A model generated the notes under the pieces. It was not told the origin of the DNA. It made no database searches and worked only from the letters and a program-made list of their open reading frames with translations. The translations under genes were made by a program, and so were the position numbers. DNA of 64,000 nucleotides from Acidimicrobiales bacterium (lineage in GTDB: Bacteria > Actinomycetota > Acidimicrobiia > Acidimicrobiales > Iamiaceae): the NCBI GenBank assembly GCA_035547835.1, contig DASZTW010000019.1:62001-126000 (forward strand). Direction: 5' to 3'. Below are positions 42,688-52,375 of this stretch, one piece after another; the first letter of the stretch is position 1; every line of letters starts with the position of its first letter.

Positions 42688-43311
42688 TCAACTGCTGAGG
42701 ATCAACACCATCGCGAGCAGCCCCACGATCACCCCCGCCCACACGCCGGCCACCATCGGGGCGAGTTCGGCGGCGTAACCGCGCCACGACGGTGCGGCCG
42801 CGCGGCGGGCGCGGCGAGTGGCCCAGCCGCCCAGCGCGAGCCAGGCGATCGCGCTGGTCACCACGGCGAGCAGCACCCGACCCGAGCCGCCGTAGAACGG
42901 CAAGCCGGTCAACAGCAGCGTGGGAAGCGCGAACAGGGCGAGCAGATACGCCGCCGCATCTTGGGTTGCCCCGGCGTGGCCGGCTGGCGCCGCCGACCAG
43001 ACCAGCAGCCCGATGAGCGCAAGGCACGCCGCGGGTGCGAGCGCGAGGGGCGCGCCGAACACGCGCATCTGACTGGGTTCGATGCGGGGCAGGCGGCGGC
43101 CCGCGATACGCGGCGCGGCCTGAGGGCGGAGGCCGGTCGCGCCCGCCGCCGGGGCTTCCGGGGAGGGCGTGCGGGTGACGCGGGCGCCTGGGCGTGCAGG
43201 TACCGACGGTGGCGGGGGAGCGGCCGTCGCCGAGCCGCGGGCGCCGCGGCGGCGAGCCTGGCGCCGAGCCTGCACGGCCCGATCGAGATCTTCGAGGCCC
43301 GATGATGGCAC
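42688..43311 (-). CDS. Small membrane protein of unknown function between comEA and comEC
   Basis: This 207-residue protein has an Arg/Ala/Pro-rich N-terminus (~1-80) and four predicted membrane helices (FGAPLALAPAACLALIGLLVW, seen as ALAPAACLALIGLLVW; AAYLLALFALPTLLLTGLPF; VLLAVVTSAIAWLALGGW; APMVAGVWAGVIVGLLAMVLILS). I do not recognise the family. The GTG start at 43311 overlaps the comEC start on the other strand by ten bases, so a shorter form is possible. It breaks up comEA-comEC on the opposite strand. Confidence 0.6.
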   Translation of the reverse strand: MPSSGLEDLDRAVQARRQARRRGARGSATAAPPPPSVPARPGARVTRTPSPEAPAAGATGLRPQAAPRIAGRRLPRIEPSQMRVFGAPLALAPAACLALIGLLVWSAAPAGHAGATQDAAAYLLALFALPTLLLTGLPFYGGSGRVLLAVVTSAIAWLALGGWATRRARRAAAPSWRGYAAELAPMVAGVWAGVIVGLLAMVLILSS

Positions 43312-45188
43312 CCGACGATGTTAGGACCCGAGCGCAACGGCCTGGTGGCGGTGCACCGAGCCCGCCACCAGTCGGGTTGCCCGGCGTGGTCGAGCGGGCC
43401 GCGCTGTCGGATCTCGGGGCGGTGGCGTTGGCATCGGCGGTGGCGGTCGGCGCGTGGTGGTCTCATCCCTTCCCACTGGCCGTGTCCGCAGCCGGTGTCG
43501 GGGCCGCGTTCGCGCTTCGCCGCCCGTGGCTCTTGGTGCTGGCGGCCGCGTTCCTCGCCTCGTCGCTCGGCGCCCGTGCCGTCGCCGGCATGCGACCACC
43601 CGCACCGGCCGCCTACCGCGGCACGGTCACGTTGGTCGGCGATCCGATCGACGTGGCCGGCGGCGCCCAGGTCGAGGTCCGCGCAGGTCGCCGTCACCTG
43701 TCGCTCACCGCGAGCGGCCCAGCCGCTGGCTCGGTCCGGGGTCATCTCGCTGGCGACCGGTTGATGGTCGAGGGTCGGATCCGGCCCCTGACCAAGCCCT
43801 CCGCATACCTGCACGCCCGCCACGTGGTGGGGCGGATGTCGGTCGACCGGGTGGTCGGTGTGCGCTCGACCGCGCTGCCGTGGCGACTCGCCAACATGGT
43901 CCACCGCGCGGTTGGACGAGCGGCGGACTGGCTGCCCGGGCGGGATCGGGCGTTGTATCGCGGGTTCCTCCTCGGCGATGCCCGAGGGCAGCCGGTCGAG
44001 GTCGCCGCCGACATGCGGGCCTCCGGCCTCGGCCACCTGCTCGTCGTCTCGGGCGAGAACGTGGCGTTCCTGCTGACGTTGCTCGGACCGTTGCTGCGGC
44101 GCGTCGGCCTGCGGCACCGCTGGCTCGCGGTGTGGGCAGTGGTGTCCTCGTTCGCCGTCCTCACCCGCTTCGAGCCGTCGGTGCTGCGGGCCGTGGCGAT
44201 GGCCGGCCTGGGCGCGGTCGCGATGGCGCGGGGCACGAGTGCGAGCACGCTGCGGTTGTTGGCGCTGTCGGTCGCAGGGCTGGTGCTCCTCGACCCGTTC
44301 CTCGTCCACCAGGTCGGATTCGGCCTCTCGGTGGGTGCCACCGCCGGCATCTGCCTTCTCGGACCACCGTTGGCCGACGTGCTGCCGGGCCCGCGCCCGC
44401 TGGTGCTGGCCGCCGCCACCACGGTGGCCGCACAGATCGGGGTGGCCCCGCTGGCGGTGTCCGTGTTCGGTGGGCTGCCGGTGGCGGCGCTACCCGCGAA
44501 CGTGTTGGCCGCTCCTGCCGCGGCTGCCGTCCTCGTCTGGGGGTTGCCGGCGGGCCTGCTGGCCCAGCTGCTCGGTGGGCCGGTCGCGGGGGTGCTCCAG
44601 TTCCCGACCCGCCTGCTCGTCGGGTGGATCGCGGTCATTGCTCGCTGGTGCGCCGCGCTCCCGCTCGGCGACTTCGGGCGGATCGAGGTGGCACTCGCCG
44701 CGGGTGCAGCGGTCCTCGTGGCGGTCGCGCGTCGGGCGGGGACGCGTGTGCGAGGCGCCGCTCGGTCGGTGGCGGCGGCGCTGGCGCTGGTGGCCGTCGC
44801 CGTGCCGTGGTGGGGAACCGCGCACCCTCCGGCCCGGTCGCGGATCGCCGGAGGCGAAGTGTGGCGAGTTGGCGCGACCGTCCTGGTCCTCACCTCTGGC
44901 GCACGCCCGCTCGACCTGTTCGATGCGCTGCATCGGCTCGGTGTCCGGCGGATCGACCTCGTGGTCGCGCCCACCGGCGGCCTCGGTCCTGCTGGCACCA
45001 TCGCCCTGCTCCGAACGCGGTGGGCGATCGGAGCGGTCCTGGCCCCTCGCGACAACGAGATCCGCGGCGCGACCGGCGCGACCGCCGGTGATCGGTGGCA
45101 GGTCGGTGGCCTCGTCGTGATCGCGACGCAGGCGGTTCCACGCCTCGAGGTCCGGGTCGCACCTGCCCGTGTAGCGTCACCGCCATGA
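43302..45188 (+). CDS. comEC: ComEC/Rec2-family DNA uptake channel with degenerate C-terminal domain
   Basis: This 628-residue polytopic membrane protein has an N-terminal helix pair, a DUF4131-like OB region (YRGTVTLVGDPIDVAGGAQVEV), and the Competence domain with LGHLLVVSGENVAFLLTL and many helices. It carries single-stranded DNA across the membrane. The C-terminal metallo-beta-lactamase-like part is short and lacks HxHxDH: the corresponding stretch reads VVAPTGGLGPAG. Nuclease activity through that site is therefore unlikely. ATG 43302 or 43305 is possible. The stop overlaps the start of the next small gene (ATGA). Confidence 0.88.
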   Translation: MMAPDDVRTRAQRPGGGAPSPPPVGLPGVVERAALSDLGAVALASAVAVGAWWSHPFPLAVSAAGVGAAFALRRPWLLVLAAAFLASSLGARAVAGMRPPAPAAYRGTVTLVGDPIDVAGGAQVEVRAGRRHLSLTASGPAAGSVRGHLAGDRLMVEGRIRPLTKPSAYLHARHVVGRMSVDRVVGVRSTALPWRLANMVHRAVGRAADWLPGRDRALYRGFLLGDARGQPVEVAADMRASGLGHLLVVSGENVAFLLTLLGPLLRRVGLRHRWLAVWAVVSSFAVLTRFEPSVLRAVAMAGLGAVAMARGTSASTLRLLALSVAGLVLLDPFLVHQVGFGLSVGATAGICLLGPPLADVLPGPRPLVLAAATTVAAQIGVAPLAVSVFGGLPVAALPANVLAAPAAAAVLVWGLPAGLLAQLLGGPVAGVLQFPTRLLVGWIAVIARWCAALPLGDFGRIEVALAAGAAVLVAVARRAGTRVRGAARSVAAALALVAVAVPWWGTAHPPARSRIAGGEVWRVGATVLVLTSGARPLDLFDALHRLGVRRIDLVVAPTGGLGPAGTIALLRTRWAIGAVLAPRDNEIRGATGATAGDRWQVGGLVVIATQAVPRLEVRVAPARVASPP

Positions 45189-45352
45189 CCGGAGTGACCG
45201 AGGGCGACGGCCCACACGCATTGCGGTCGGTCCCCGAGGTCGCGGCTGCGGCCGCGTTGGGCGCGGCCGAGCTCGTGGTGGCGGAACCGGTCACCGAGCG
45301 GTCCGCGCGGCGGGTGGCTGCGGTGATCGACGCCATCCGCGCCGCGCGTTGA
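45185..45352 (+). CDS. 55-residue protein coupled between comEC and holA
   Basis: A short gene begins inside the comEC stop (ATGA) and its own stop overlaps the TTG start of holA (TTGA). The product is Ala/Val-rich, with an amphipathic helix-like segment (RSVPEVAAAAALGAAELVVAEP) and an Arg-rich C-terminal helix. There is no signal peptide and no known motif. The double coupling argues it is translated; the function is unknown. Confidence 0.6.
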   Translation: MTGVTEGDGPHALRSVPEVAAAAALGAAELVVAEPVTERSARRVAAVIDAIRAAR

Positions 45353-46362
45353 GCGCCCCGCCCCTCCACGTGCTGCGGGGCGCCGACCCCGTCTTGTTGG
45401 CCGCTGCGGTGACCGCGCTCGTCGACGAGCTCGTGGGCGGCGACGATCGTTCGCTGGCGGTCACGGAGCTTGCCGGCTCCGACTACCTGCTCGGCGAAGT
45501 CGTCGATGCGGCGAACACACCGCCGTTGCTGACCGCGCGGCGGGTGATCGTGGCTCGCAACGCGGCGCGCTTCTCGAAGGCCGACGACGTCGCCCCGCTG
45601 GTCGCCTACCTGGAGTCACCGCTGGACTCCTCGGTCGTCGTGCTGGTCTGGGAGAAGGGGCCCGACCAAGCCCAGCTCGCGACCGTGCCCAAGCGCCTGG
45701 CCGACGCGCTCAAGGCGGCGGGCGGCACGGTCACCGCCACCGACGCACCGGCCGGCCGTGCCCGCAGCGACTGGATCGACGAGCAGTTGGCGGGCGCGCC
45801 GGTGGAGCTCGACTCGCGTGCCAAGTCCCGCGTGGTCGAGCAGCTCGGCGACGACGTGTCCGAGCTGGCGGGCCTCCTGCAACGGCTGGCCGCCGTCCAC
45901 GGCGAGGGCGCACACCTCGGCGTCGACGACGTGGAACCGCTCCTCGGCCAGGCAGGCGCGGTACCGCCATGGGAGCTGACCGATGCCATCGACCGGGGCG
46001 ACGTCGCCACGGCTCTCGACAAGCTGCACCGCATGTTGGGCGCCGGGGACCGCCACTCACTCCAACTGATGGCCACGCTGCAGGGCCACTACGGCCGCAT
46101 GCTCCGCCTCGACGGTGCTGACGTCCGCACCGAGCGGGAAGCCGCCGACGTGCTGGGGATGAAGGGCTCCAGCTTCCCCGCCAAGAAGGCGCTCGCCCAG
46201 ACGCAACAGCTCGGGCACGGTGGCGTGGCCCGCGCGATCGGGCTGCTGGCCGATGCAGATCTCGACCTCCGCGGCGCGCAGGCCTGGCCCCCGGAGCTCG
46301 TCCTCGAAGTGCTCATCGCCCGGCTCGCGCGCCTCTCCAGGCGCTCGCCGGCGAGGCGATAG
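45349..46362 (+). CDS. holA: DNA polymerase III subunit delta
   Basis: This 337-residue clamp-loader wrench subunit begins LHVLRGADPVLLAAAV, has the AAA-like segment VVVLVWEKGPDQAQLATVPKRLADAL, seen in part as VVVLVWEKGP, and the C-terminal collar helices with PPWELTDAIDRGDVATALDKLHRML. The order comEC-holA-rpsT is conserved in many bacteria; here a transporter gene is inserted before rpsT. The TTG start is set by the overlap with the small upstream gene. Confidence 0.92.
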   Translation: MSAPPLHVLRGADPVLLAAAVTALVDELVGGDDRSLAVTELAGSDYLLGEVVDAANTPPLLTARRVIVARNAARFSKADDVAPLVAYLESPLDSSVVVLVWEKGPDQAQLATVPKRLADALKAAGGTVTATDAPAGRARSDWIDEQLAGAPVELDSRAKSRVVEQLGDDVSELAGLLQRLAAVHGEGAHLGVDDVEPLLGQAGAVPPWELTDAIDRGDVATALDKLHRMLGAGDRHSLQLMATLQGHYGRMLRLDGADVRTEREAADVLGMKGSSFPAKKALAQTQQLGHGGVARAIGLLADADLDLRGAQAWPPELVLEVLIARLARLSRRSPARR

Positions 46363-46397
46363 GCTCCGCGACCCGTCTCCGACCCCGAGGTGCTGCC

Positions 46398-48989
46398 GTG
46401 CGGAAGTTCTGGGCCTGGCTCGGCTACCAGTCGGGTCGCCGCGCCGGGCTGGTGTCGCTCGGCGGGTTGCTGGTCACGCTGCTGTTGGGTCTCGGCGTCA
46501 CCCAACTCCATTTCAAGACCGGCACCGACAGCTACTTGAACAAGTCCGATCAGGCCTACAAGGACGACGTCCGCTACGAAGACCTGTTCGGCGGCCAAGC
46601 GGTCGCAGTCATGTTCACGATGCCGAAAGGCCACGACGTGAGCGAGTTGCTCACGGCCGAGAACCTCGCGAAGTTCGACTCCCTCGAACAACACCTGCAG
46701 ACCTCTGCCGACGGCAAGCGGCTCGTCTTCACCGTCATCACGCCCTCGAGAGTCCTCGAGTACTCCAACGCCCTCATCGGCGGGCCCGCCGCCACCAACG
46801 GCTACCACCCGCCCGATCTCGGCTCGGTGTCGACGTCGGTGGTGGGTTCAGCCCTGCTGGCTGCGCAGAGCGCCGACCCGAGCCCGAAAGGCCAGGCCGC
46901 CCGGGCCGCCGACACGCAAGAGACGGTGGCTCGCCTGCCGGCTGCGTCGACCTGGACACCGGCCACCCTCCACGCGCCGCTGACCAACCGGGCGTGGGCG
47001 CAGTTCTTGTTGTTCAACAACCAGGGCCAGGTCCGGCTGGCGCAGCGCACGTTCTATCCGAATCGCAGCCACGCGCTGCTGATCGTGCGCTTGCACGGGA
47101 ATCAGTCCATCGACCAGCAATCCGAGTCGGTCCGGTTCGTGACCGCGGCGGTGCACGACGCGCATTTCCAAGGCGTCGAGACCACGGTGACCGGCGCGCC
47201 GTCGCTGCTGAAGAGCCTGAACGACTACTTGAAGGGCGGCATGCTCACGCTCGGCGCGCTGGCCGCGGCGATCATGGTCGTGCTGTTGCTGGTGGCGTTC
47301 CGGGTGCGATGGCGACTGCTGCCCCTCGCCGTGATCCTCGTCGGTCTCGTGTGGGCGTTCGGTCTCGCCGGCTACCTGCACATCCCGCTCACGCTGGCCA
47401 CCATCGCCGGTCTGCCCACCTTGATGGGTGTCGGGATCGACTACGCGATCCAGATGCACGCGCGCGTCGAGGAGGAAGTCCTGGTCGCCCGGCATCGCAC
47501 ACCGGTGCAGGAGACCGCACGGAACTTGTGCCCGGCGCTGCTGGTGGTCACGTTCGACGCGGTGTTCGCGTTCGCGGCGCTCACGTTCGCCAAAGTGCCG
47601 ATGATCCGCCAGTTCGGCTTCTTGCTCGCCGTCGGCATCGCCATGATCTGCCTGTGCAGCATCGTCATGCCGCTCGCGACGCTGGGGATGCGCGAGTACC
47701 GGTCGCCCACCAAGCGCGACGAGTACGGCGGCAAGTGGCTGTCACGCATCGTGGTCTGGCTCGGCGAGCTGCCGGCCCGCGCCGCCATCCCGTTCGCGGT
47801 GGTGAGCGTGCTCCTCTTCTTCGGTGGGATTCTCGTGGAGGGCCGGTTGGTGCTGCAGACCGACCCGATCGAGTGGGTCAACCCCCATTCACAGGTGGTG
47901 AAGGACATCCACGCCTTGCAGGACGGCACGGGCTCCAGCAACGAGATGGGCGTGTTCGTGCACGTGGACCGCGGGTCGGCGTTCAATGACGCCACCGTGA
48001 AGTACATCGACGATCTCACCACCAGCCAGCTCCAGCGCAACGGCCCAGGGGCGCGTGACCAGACGCTCGCCACTGCGAACTCGATCGTCGAAGTGGTGTC
48101 CGACGTCATCAACGACATCCCGGGCGCCTCGCATGTGGCACCGAAGGCCGCGTCGGTCCTGGCAGCCTATGGCGTCACGCCCCCGGAATTCCGGCGGCAG
48201 CTCGTGTCGAGCGATCTCGCCACGCTCAATGTCGTCTTCCGCACCTCGACCCCGAACCTCAAGCGTGTGAAAGGTGCGGTCGACGAGGTGCGCTCGTTGT
48301 CCAAGAGCCATCCCTACGACCCCAGGCTGGCGGTGCCGTCGGCGACAGAAGCCCGGCCTTCTGGCCTGGCCGTGGTCGGCGTCGGCCTGCTCGAAAACCT
48401 CGAGTCGAACCGCATCCTGTTGACGTACCTGTCGATCGCGTTCGTCGGCATCTTCCTCGCGGTCCGGATGCGATCGATCGTGCGGTCACTGCTGTCGCTG
48501 GTGCCGGTACTGATCGCGGTCGGCACCGCGTCGCTCGTCGCGTTCGGGCTGAGCTTGAAGCTCAGCCCGATGACGGCAGTCGGCGGCCCGCTCGTGGTGG
48601 CCGTGTGCACCGAGTTCACGTCGCTGATCCTGTTGCGGTTCGTGGAGGAGCGCGCACGAGGGCTGGCGCCGAAGGCAGCCATCGACGTGACGGCCGCTCG
48701 CACCGGCCGGGCCTTCCTCGTGTCTGCCATGACGGCGATCGCCGGCGTGTTGGTGATGGCGACATCGACCATGCCCGTGTTGCGAGGGTTCGGCATCGTC
48801 GTCGGCATGAACGTCGCCGTGGCGTTGCTGGCCGCGCTGGTCGTGTTGCCGCCGATGCTGGTGTGGGCCGACGAAGACGGCCGCAACTGGGTGTCGCGGG
48901 GGATGGTCGACCGGTTGCGGGCGGCCCAAGCACGCGAGCGCGCAGAACTCGAGGCGGCGGATTCCGCGGCGGGCGCCACAGCGAACTGA
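46398..48989 (+). CDS. MmpL/RND-superfamily transporter
   Basis: This 863-residue polytopic protein has the RND layout: N-terminal helix (residues ~14-34), a large extracytoplasmic loop (~35-280), helices 2-6, a cytoplasmic segment, helix 7, a second loop, and a final helix bundle. The sterol-sensing-like blocks include GLPTLMGVGIDYAIQMHARVEEE and VGGPLVVAVCTEFTSLILLRFVEE, the positions of proton-relay residues. Such proteins export lipids or hydrophobic molecules. No adaptor or regulator is adjacent, so the cargo is unknown. GTG 46398 has GAGG upstream and a possible -10 (TAGGCT, 46360-46365). Confidence 0.87.
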   Translation: MRKFWAWLGYQSGRRAGLVSLGGLLVTLLLGLGVTQLHFKTGTDSYLNKSDQAYKDDVRYEDLFGGQAVAVMFTMPKGHDVSELLTAENLAKFDSLEQHLQTSADGKRLVFTVITPSRVLEYSNALIGGPAATNGYHPPDLGSVSTSVVGSALLAAQSADPSPKGQAARAADTQETVARLPAASTWTPATLHAPLTNRAWAQFLLFNNQGQVRLAQRTFYPNRSHALLIVRLHGNQSIDQQSESVRFVTAAVHDAHFQGVETTVTGAPSLLKSLNDYLKGGMLTLGALAAAIMVVLLLVAFRVRWRLLPLAVILVGLVWAFGLAGYLHIPLTLATIAGLPTLMGVGIDYAIQMHARVEEEVLVARHRTPVQETARNLCPALLVVTFDAVFAFAALTFAKVPMIRQFGFLLAVGIAMICLCSIVMPLATLGMREYRSPTKRDEYGGKWLSRIVVWLGELPARAAIPFAVVSVLLFFGGILVEGRLVLQTDPIEWVNPHSQVVKDIHALQDGTGSSNEMGVFVHVDRGSAFNDATVKYIDDLTTSQLQRNGPGARDQTLATANSIVEVVSDVINDIPGASHVAPKAASVLAAYGVTPPEFRRQLVSSDLATLNVVFRTSTPNLKRVKGAVDEVRSLSKSHPYDPRLAVPSATEARPSGLAVVGVGLLENLESNRILLTYLSIAFVGIFLAVRMRSIVRSLLSLVPVLIAVGTASLVAFGLSLKLSPMTAVGGPLVVAVCTEFTSLILLRFVEERARGLAPKAAIDVTAARTGRAFLVSAMTAIAGVLVMATSTMPVLRGFGIVVGMNVAVALLAALVVLPPMLVWADEDGRNWVSRGMVDRLRAAQARERAELEAADSAAGATAN

Positions 48990-48995
48990 ACTCGA

Positions 48996-49025
48996 GCGCG
49001 GCGCCGTTCGTTCGGACGGCCGCGC
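48996..49025. terminator. Bidirectional hairpin between the RND gene and rpsT
   Basis: GCGCGG-CG-CCGT pairs with ACGG-CCGCGC, with a two-base bulge and an eight-base loop, in the 47-base gap between convergent genes. The stem is ten pairs and GC-rich. Confidence 0.55.
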
Positions 49026-49036
49026 CCTCGGCGGCG

Positions 49037-49294
49037 TCAGTCGGTGTTGACCCGCTTCATCAGGCGGCTCTTGCGGCGTGCGGCCTGGTTCTTGTGGATG
49101 ACGCCCTTGGCTGCGGCCTTGTCGATGCGCTTGACGGCCAGGCGCAGCGCCTCGGCGGCCTGGGCCGCGCCTTCGTCGGCAGCAGCGACCGCCCGCTTGG
49201 TGCGGGTCTTGACCTCGGAGCGCACGGCCTTGTTGCGGGCCTGGCGGGCCTCGTTCTGGCGGTTTCGCTTGATCTGGCTACGGATGTTGGCCAC
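49037..49294 (-). CDS. rpsT: 30S ribosomal protein S20
   Basis: The 85-residue basic helical protein begins [23 protein letters not shown], the bS20 N-terminus, and ends with [20 protein letters not shown], the other family block. It binds helix 9 and 44 regions of 16S rRNA. It is monocistronic and divergent from lepA, the common arrangement. Confidence 0.97.
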   Translation of the reverse strand: MANIRSQIKRNRQNEARQARNKAVRSEVKTRTKRAVAAADEGAAQAAEALRLAVKRIDKAAAKGVIHKNQAARRKSRLMKRVNTD

Positions 49295-49475
49295 GGTCGC
49301 TCACAAGTAGGTGGTCGGGACAGCCGGATCACGTTAGCGGCCGAGGTGCTCACCGGCACAACCGAGGGGTGAGGCCCGGGGAGTCGGGGCCGGGGTGGGC
49401 GGCACTACGATCGAACCTCCGGCCGAACCGTCGGCTGGCCGCGCGAACCGCGCCGACCGTTGAAGCAGCTGACCT

Positions 49476-51263
49476 GTGAACGATCTCGACAAGCTTCGTG
49501 ACTTCTGCATCGTGGCGCACATCGACCACGGCAAGACCACGTTGTCGGACCGCATGCTGGAGCTGTGTGGCGCCGTGGATGCCCGCGACATGCGTGCCCA
49601 GTACCTCGACACGATGGAGCTGGAGCGCGAGCGCGGCATCACGATCAAGCTCCAGTCCGTGCGGCTCGACTGGAAGGGCCACGTCTTCAACTTGATCGAC
49701 ACACCCGGCCACGTCGACTTCGGCTACGAGGTGTCGCGGTCGTTGGCGGCCTGCGAGGGCGCGATCTTGCTGGTTGACGCGTCGCAGGGCATCGAGGCCC
49801 AGACGCTCGCCAACTGCTATCTCGCGCTCGAGCACGACCTCGAGATCGTCGCCTGCCTCAACAAGGTCGACCTCCCGGCCGCGGAGCCCGATCGGTGCGC
49901 CCAGGAGATCGAGCAGGTCCTGGGCCTGCCGGCCGAGGAAATCTTGCGGATCTCCGCCAAGACCGGCGAAGGCGTGGCGGAGCTGCTCGACGCGATCATC
50001 GACCGGATCCCACCTCCCGTGGGTGACGTGACGGCGCCGCTCCAAGCGCTCATCTTCGACTCGCACTTCGACCAGTACCGCGGCGTCGTGTCGTCGGTGC
50101 GGGTCAAGCAGGGCGTGTTGCGAACCCGCGCGCGGCTCCGGTTCATGCAGGCGGGTACCAGCCATGAGGCCGACGAGGTGGGGGTGAGGAACCCGGCGCC
50201 GACACCGGTGGCCGAGCTCGGCCCTGGCGAGACCGGTTACCTGATCGCGGGCATCAAGGACGTGGGCGAAGCCCGGTCGGGTGAGACGGTCACCGAGGCA
50301 GCCCGGCCTGCCAGCGAGGTGCTGGAGGGCTACCAGGACCCCAAGCCGATGGTGTTCTGCGGCCTGTATCCGATCGACGGCGACGAGTTCAGCGACCTGC
50401 GCGAGGCCCTCGAGAAGCTGCGGTTGAACGACTCGAGCTTCACGTACGAGCCCGAGACCTCCGGGGCGCTGGGCTTCGGTTTCCGGTGCGGGTTCCTCGG
50501 CCTGTTGCACATGGAGATCGTGCGCGAGCGCCTGGAGCGCGAGTTCGACCTCTCGCTGATCGCCACCGCCCCATCGGTCGAGTACGTGGTGCACAAGACC
50601 GACGGTTCCAAAGTCGAGGTCGACAATCCCTCTGCCATGCCGCCAGCCGCGGAAGTGGAACAGATCGAGGAGCCCTGGCTGAACGCCACGCTGCTCACGC
50701 CGTCCGACTACACGGGGACGATCATGGAGCTGTGCCAGGCTCGGCGCGGCGAGCTGCAAAAGCTCGAGTACCTGTCGCCTGAACGGATGGAGCTGGTGTA
50801 CCGGCTCCCGTTGGCCGAGGTGGTGACCGACTTCTTCGACCAGCTCAAGTCGCGCAGCCAGGGTTACGCGAGCCTCGACTACGAGCCATCGGGCTATGCC
50901 GCGTCGAACCTCGTCAAGGTCGACGTGCTGTTGAACGGCGAGCCGGTCGACGCGTTCTCGACCATCGTCCATCGCGAGAAGGCCGATGACTACGGCCGCC
51001 GCATGACCGAGAAGCTGCGTGAGCTGATCCCGCGCCAGATGTTCGACGTGCCGATCCAAGCCGCGATCGGGGGGCGGATCATCTCCCGCCAGACGGTGAA
51101 GGCCAAGCGCAAAGACGTCCTGTCCAAGTGCTACGGCGGCGACATCACCCGCAAGCGCAAACTGCTCGAACGCCAAAAAGAGGGCAAGAAGCGCATGAAG
51201 GCCATCGGGCGGGTCGAAGTGCCGCAGGAGGCCTTCATCTCGGCTTTGAAGCTCGACGAGTGA
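49476..51263 (+). CDS. lepA: Elongation factor 4 (LepA)
   Basis: This 595-residue ribosome-dependent GTPase has G1 [13 protein letters not shown], the switch [11 protein letters not shown]3 [13 protein letters not shown]4 NKVD, then EF-G-like domains II, III and V. The LepA-specific C-terminal domain has [27 protein letters not shown], seen as [12 protein letters not shown]. It back-translocates or remodels stalled ribosomes. In the 181-base gap to rpsT, TACGAT (49406-49411) is a possible -10 giving a ~58-base leader. GTG 49476 gives the family N-terminus. Confidence 0.97.
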   Translation: MNDLDKLRDFCIVAHIDHGKTTLSDRMLELCGAVDARDMRAQYLDTMELERERGITIKLQSVRLDWKGHVFNLIDTPGHVDFGYEVSRSLAACEGAILLVDASQGIEAQTLANCYLALEHDLEIVACLNKVDLPAAEPDRCAQEIEQVLGLPAEEILRISAKTGEGVAELLDAIIDRIPPPVGDVTAPLQALIFDSHFDQYRGVVSSVRVKQGVLRTRARLRFMQAGTSHEADEVGVRNPAPTPVAELGPGETGYLIAGIKDVGEARSGETVTEAARPASEVLEGYQDPKPMVFCGLYPIDGDEFSDLREALEKLRLNDSSFTYEPETSGALGFGFRCGFLGLLHMEIVRERLEREFDLSLIATAPSVEYVVHKTDGSKVEVDNPSAMPPAAEVEQIEEPWLNATLLTPSDYTGTIMELCQARRGELQKLEYLSPERMELVYRLPLAEVVTDFFDQLKSRSQGYASLDYEPSGYAASNLVKVDVLLNGEPVDAFSTIVHREKADDYGRRMTEKLRELIPRQMFDVPIQAAIGGRIISRQTVKAKRKDVLSKCYGGDITRKRKLLERQKEGKKRMKAIGRVEVPQEAFISALKLDE

Positions 51264-51302
51264 CCGCGGCCCGCTCGGCCCCGACCAGGCCGGGCGTTCC
51301 GC

Positions 51303-51329
51303 CTGGCACTCGGTAGTATCGAGTGCCAA
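51303..51329 (+). promoter_or_regulatory. CIRCE operator with embedded -10
   Basis: CTGGCACTC, nine bases, GAGTGCCAA: the classic CIRCE geometry (9-bp arms, 9-bp spacer) with G/C in place of the inner A/T of the consensus. The spacer contains TAGTAT, a good -10, so HrcA bound here would cover the promoter. It controls hrcA-dnaJ directly downstream. Confidence 0.88.
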
Positions 51330-51371
51330 CCCACGGTGGGGATCGTGGGTCCGCAGCCGACGAGGGCACCG

Positions 51372-52373
51372 ATGCTCGACGAACGCAAAGCGGCCATCCT
51401 GCGTGCGGTGGTCGAGGAGTACATCGAGACCGCACAGCCGGTCGGGTCCGGGCACGTGACCCGCGCGCCCGGCGTGAAGGTGTCGTCGGCCACCGTCCGC
51501 AACGACATGACGGTGCTGGAGCAGGAGGGCTTCCTCCACCAGCCCCACACCAGCGCCGGCCGGGTGCCCACCGAGAAGGGCTACCGCTTCTTCGTCGACC
51601 ACCTCGGTGGACCGACCCGTCTCGACCGCCTCGCCGCGATGCAGGTCCGTCAGTTCTTCGACACCCGCCACGGCGAGCTCGAGCAGATGCTGGTCGACAC
51701 GTCGCGGCTGCTGTCCGACCTCACCCAGTACGCAGCGGTCGTGGTCGGGCCCACCCACGAGACGGCCCGCGTGCGGGCCGTGCAGCTCGTGTCGCTCACC
51801 GACGACGTCGGTGTGTTGGTGCTGGTGCTGTCCAATGGCCAGATCGACAAGCACACGATCGCGTTCGACGGGCCGATCAGCGAGGCGGTGCTGGCCCGTG
51901 TGCAGGTGCACCTCGCGGCGCATCTCGCCGAGCGGAACGTGGGCGACCTGCCGCCGGTCGTTCCCTCCGGGGACCCGGACGTCGACCACCTCGTCCGCTG
52001 TTGCCTCGAGGCCATGGTCGCCGAGCCGGGCGCCGACTCCGACAGCGTGTTCGTCGGCGGCGCGGCCCGTATGGCGGCGGCCTTCGATGCAGTCGAGACC
52101 GTGCGGCGGGTGCTCGGCATCCTCGAACAGCAACTCGTGGTCGTCACCTTGTTGCGCGACGTGCTCGACCGCGGGTTGAGCGTCGCGATCGGGAGCGAGA
52201 CCGGCATGGCACCGCTCGCCGACTGCTCGCTCGTCGTCGCTCCGTACGAGGTCGACGGCGAGCCGGCCGGTTCGATCGGCGTGCTCGGCCCCACCCGTAT
52301 GAACTACCCCCAGGCCCTCGCCGCGGTCGCCCTCGTGAGCCGGCGGCTGAGCCATCGACTCTCGGAAAGTTGA
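51372..52373 (+). CDS. hrcA: Heat-inducible transcription repressor HrcA
   Basis: This 333-residue repressor of class I heat-shock genes has an N-terminal winged helix: [25 protein letters not shown], seen as [18 protein letters not shown], then [10 protein letters not shown] and [17 protein letters not shown]. The C-terminal domain has [19 protein letters not shown] 51372 gives the canonical N-terminus with GAGGG upstream. The in-frame GTG 51336 would leave almost no leader. It should bind the CIRCE element 43 bases upstream and so autoregulate. Confidence 0.95.
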   Translation: MLDERKAAILRAVVEEYIETAQPVGSGHVTRAPGVKVSSATVRNDMTVLEQEGFLHQPHTSAGRVPTEKGYRFFVDHLGGPTRLDRLAAMQVRQFFDTRHGELEQMLVDTSRLLSDLTQYAAVVVGPTHETARVRAVQLVSLTDDVGVLVLVLSNGQIDKHTIAFDGPISEAVLARVQVHLAAHLAERNVGDLPPVVPSGDPDVDHLVRCCLEAMVAEPGADSDSVFVGGAARMAAAFDAVETVRRVLGILEQQLVVVTLLRDVLDRGLSVAIGSETGMAPLADCSLVVAPYEVDGEPAGSIGVLGPTRMNYPQALAAVALVSRRLSHRLSES

Positions 52374-52375
52374 CC

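Noticed and set aside
43302-45188. SGENVA in ComEC as an unusual channel motif
   Set aside because: SGxNVA/SGxHVA variants are normal for the family.
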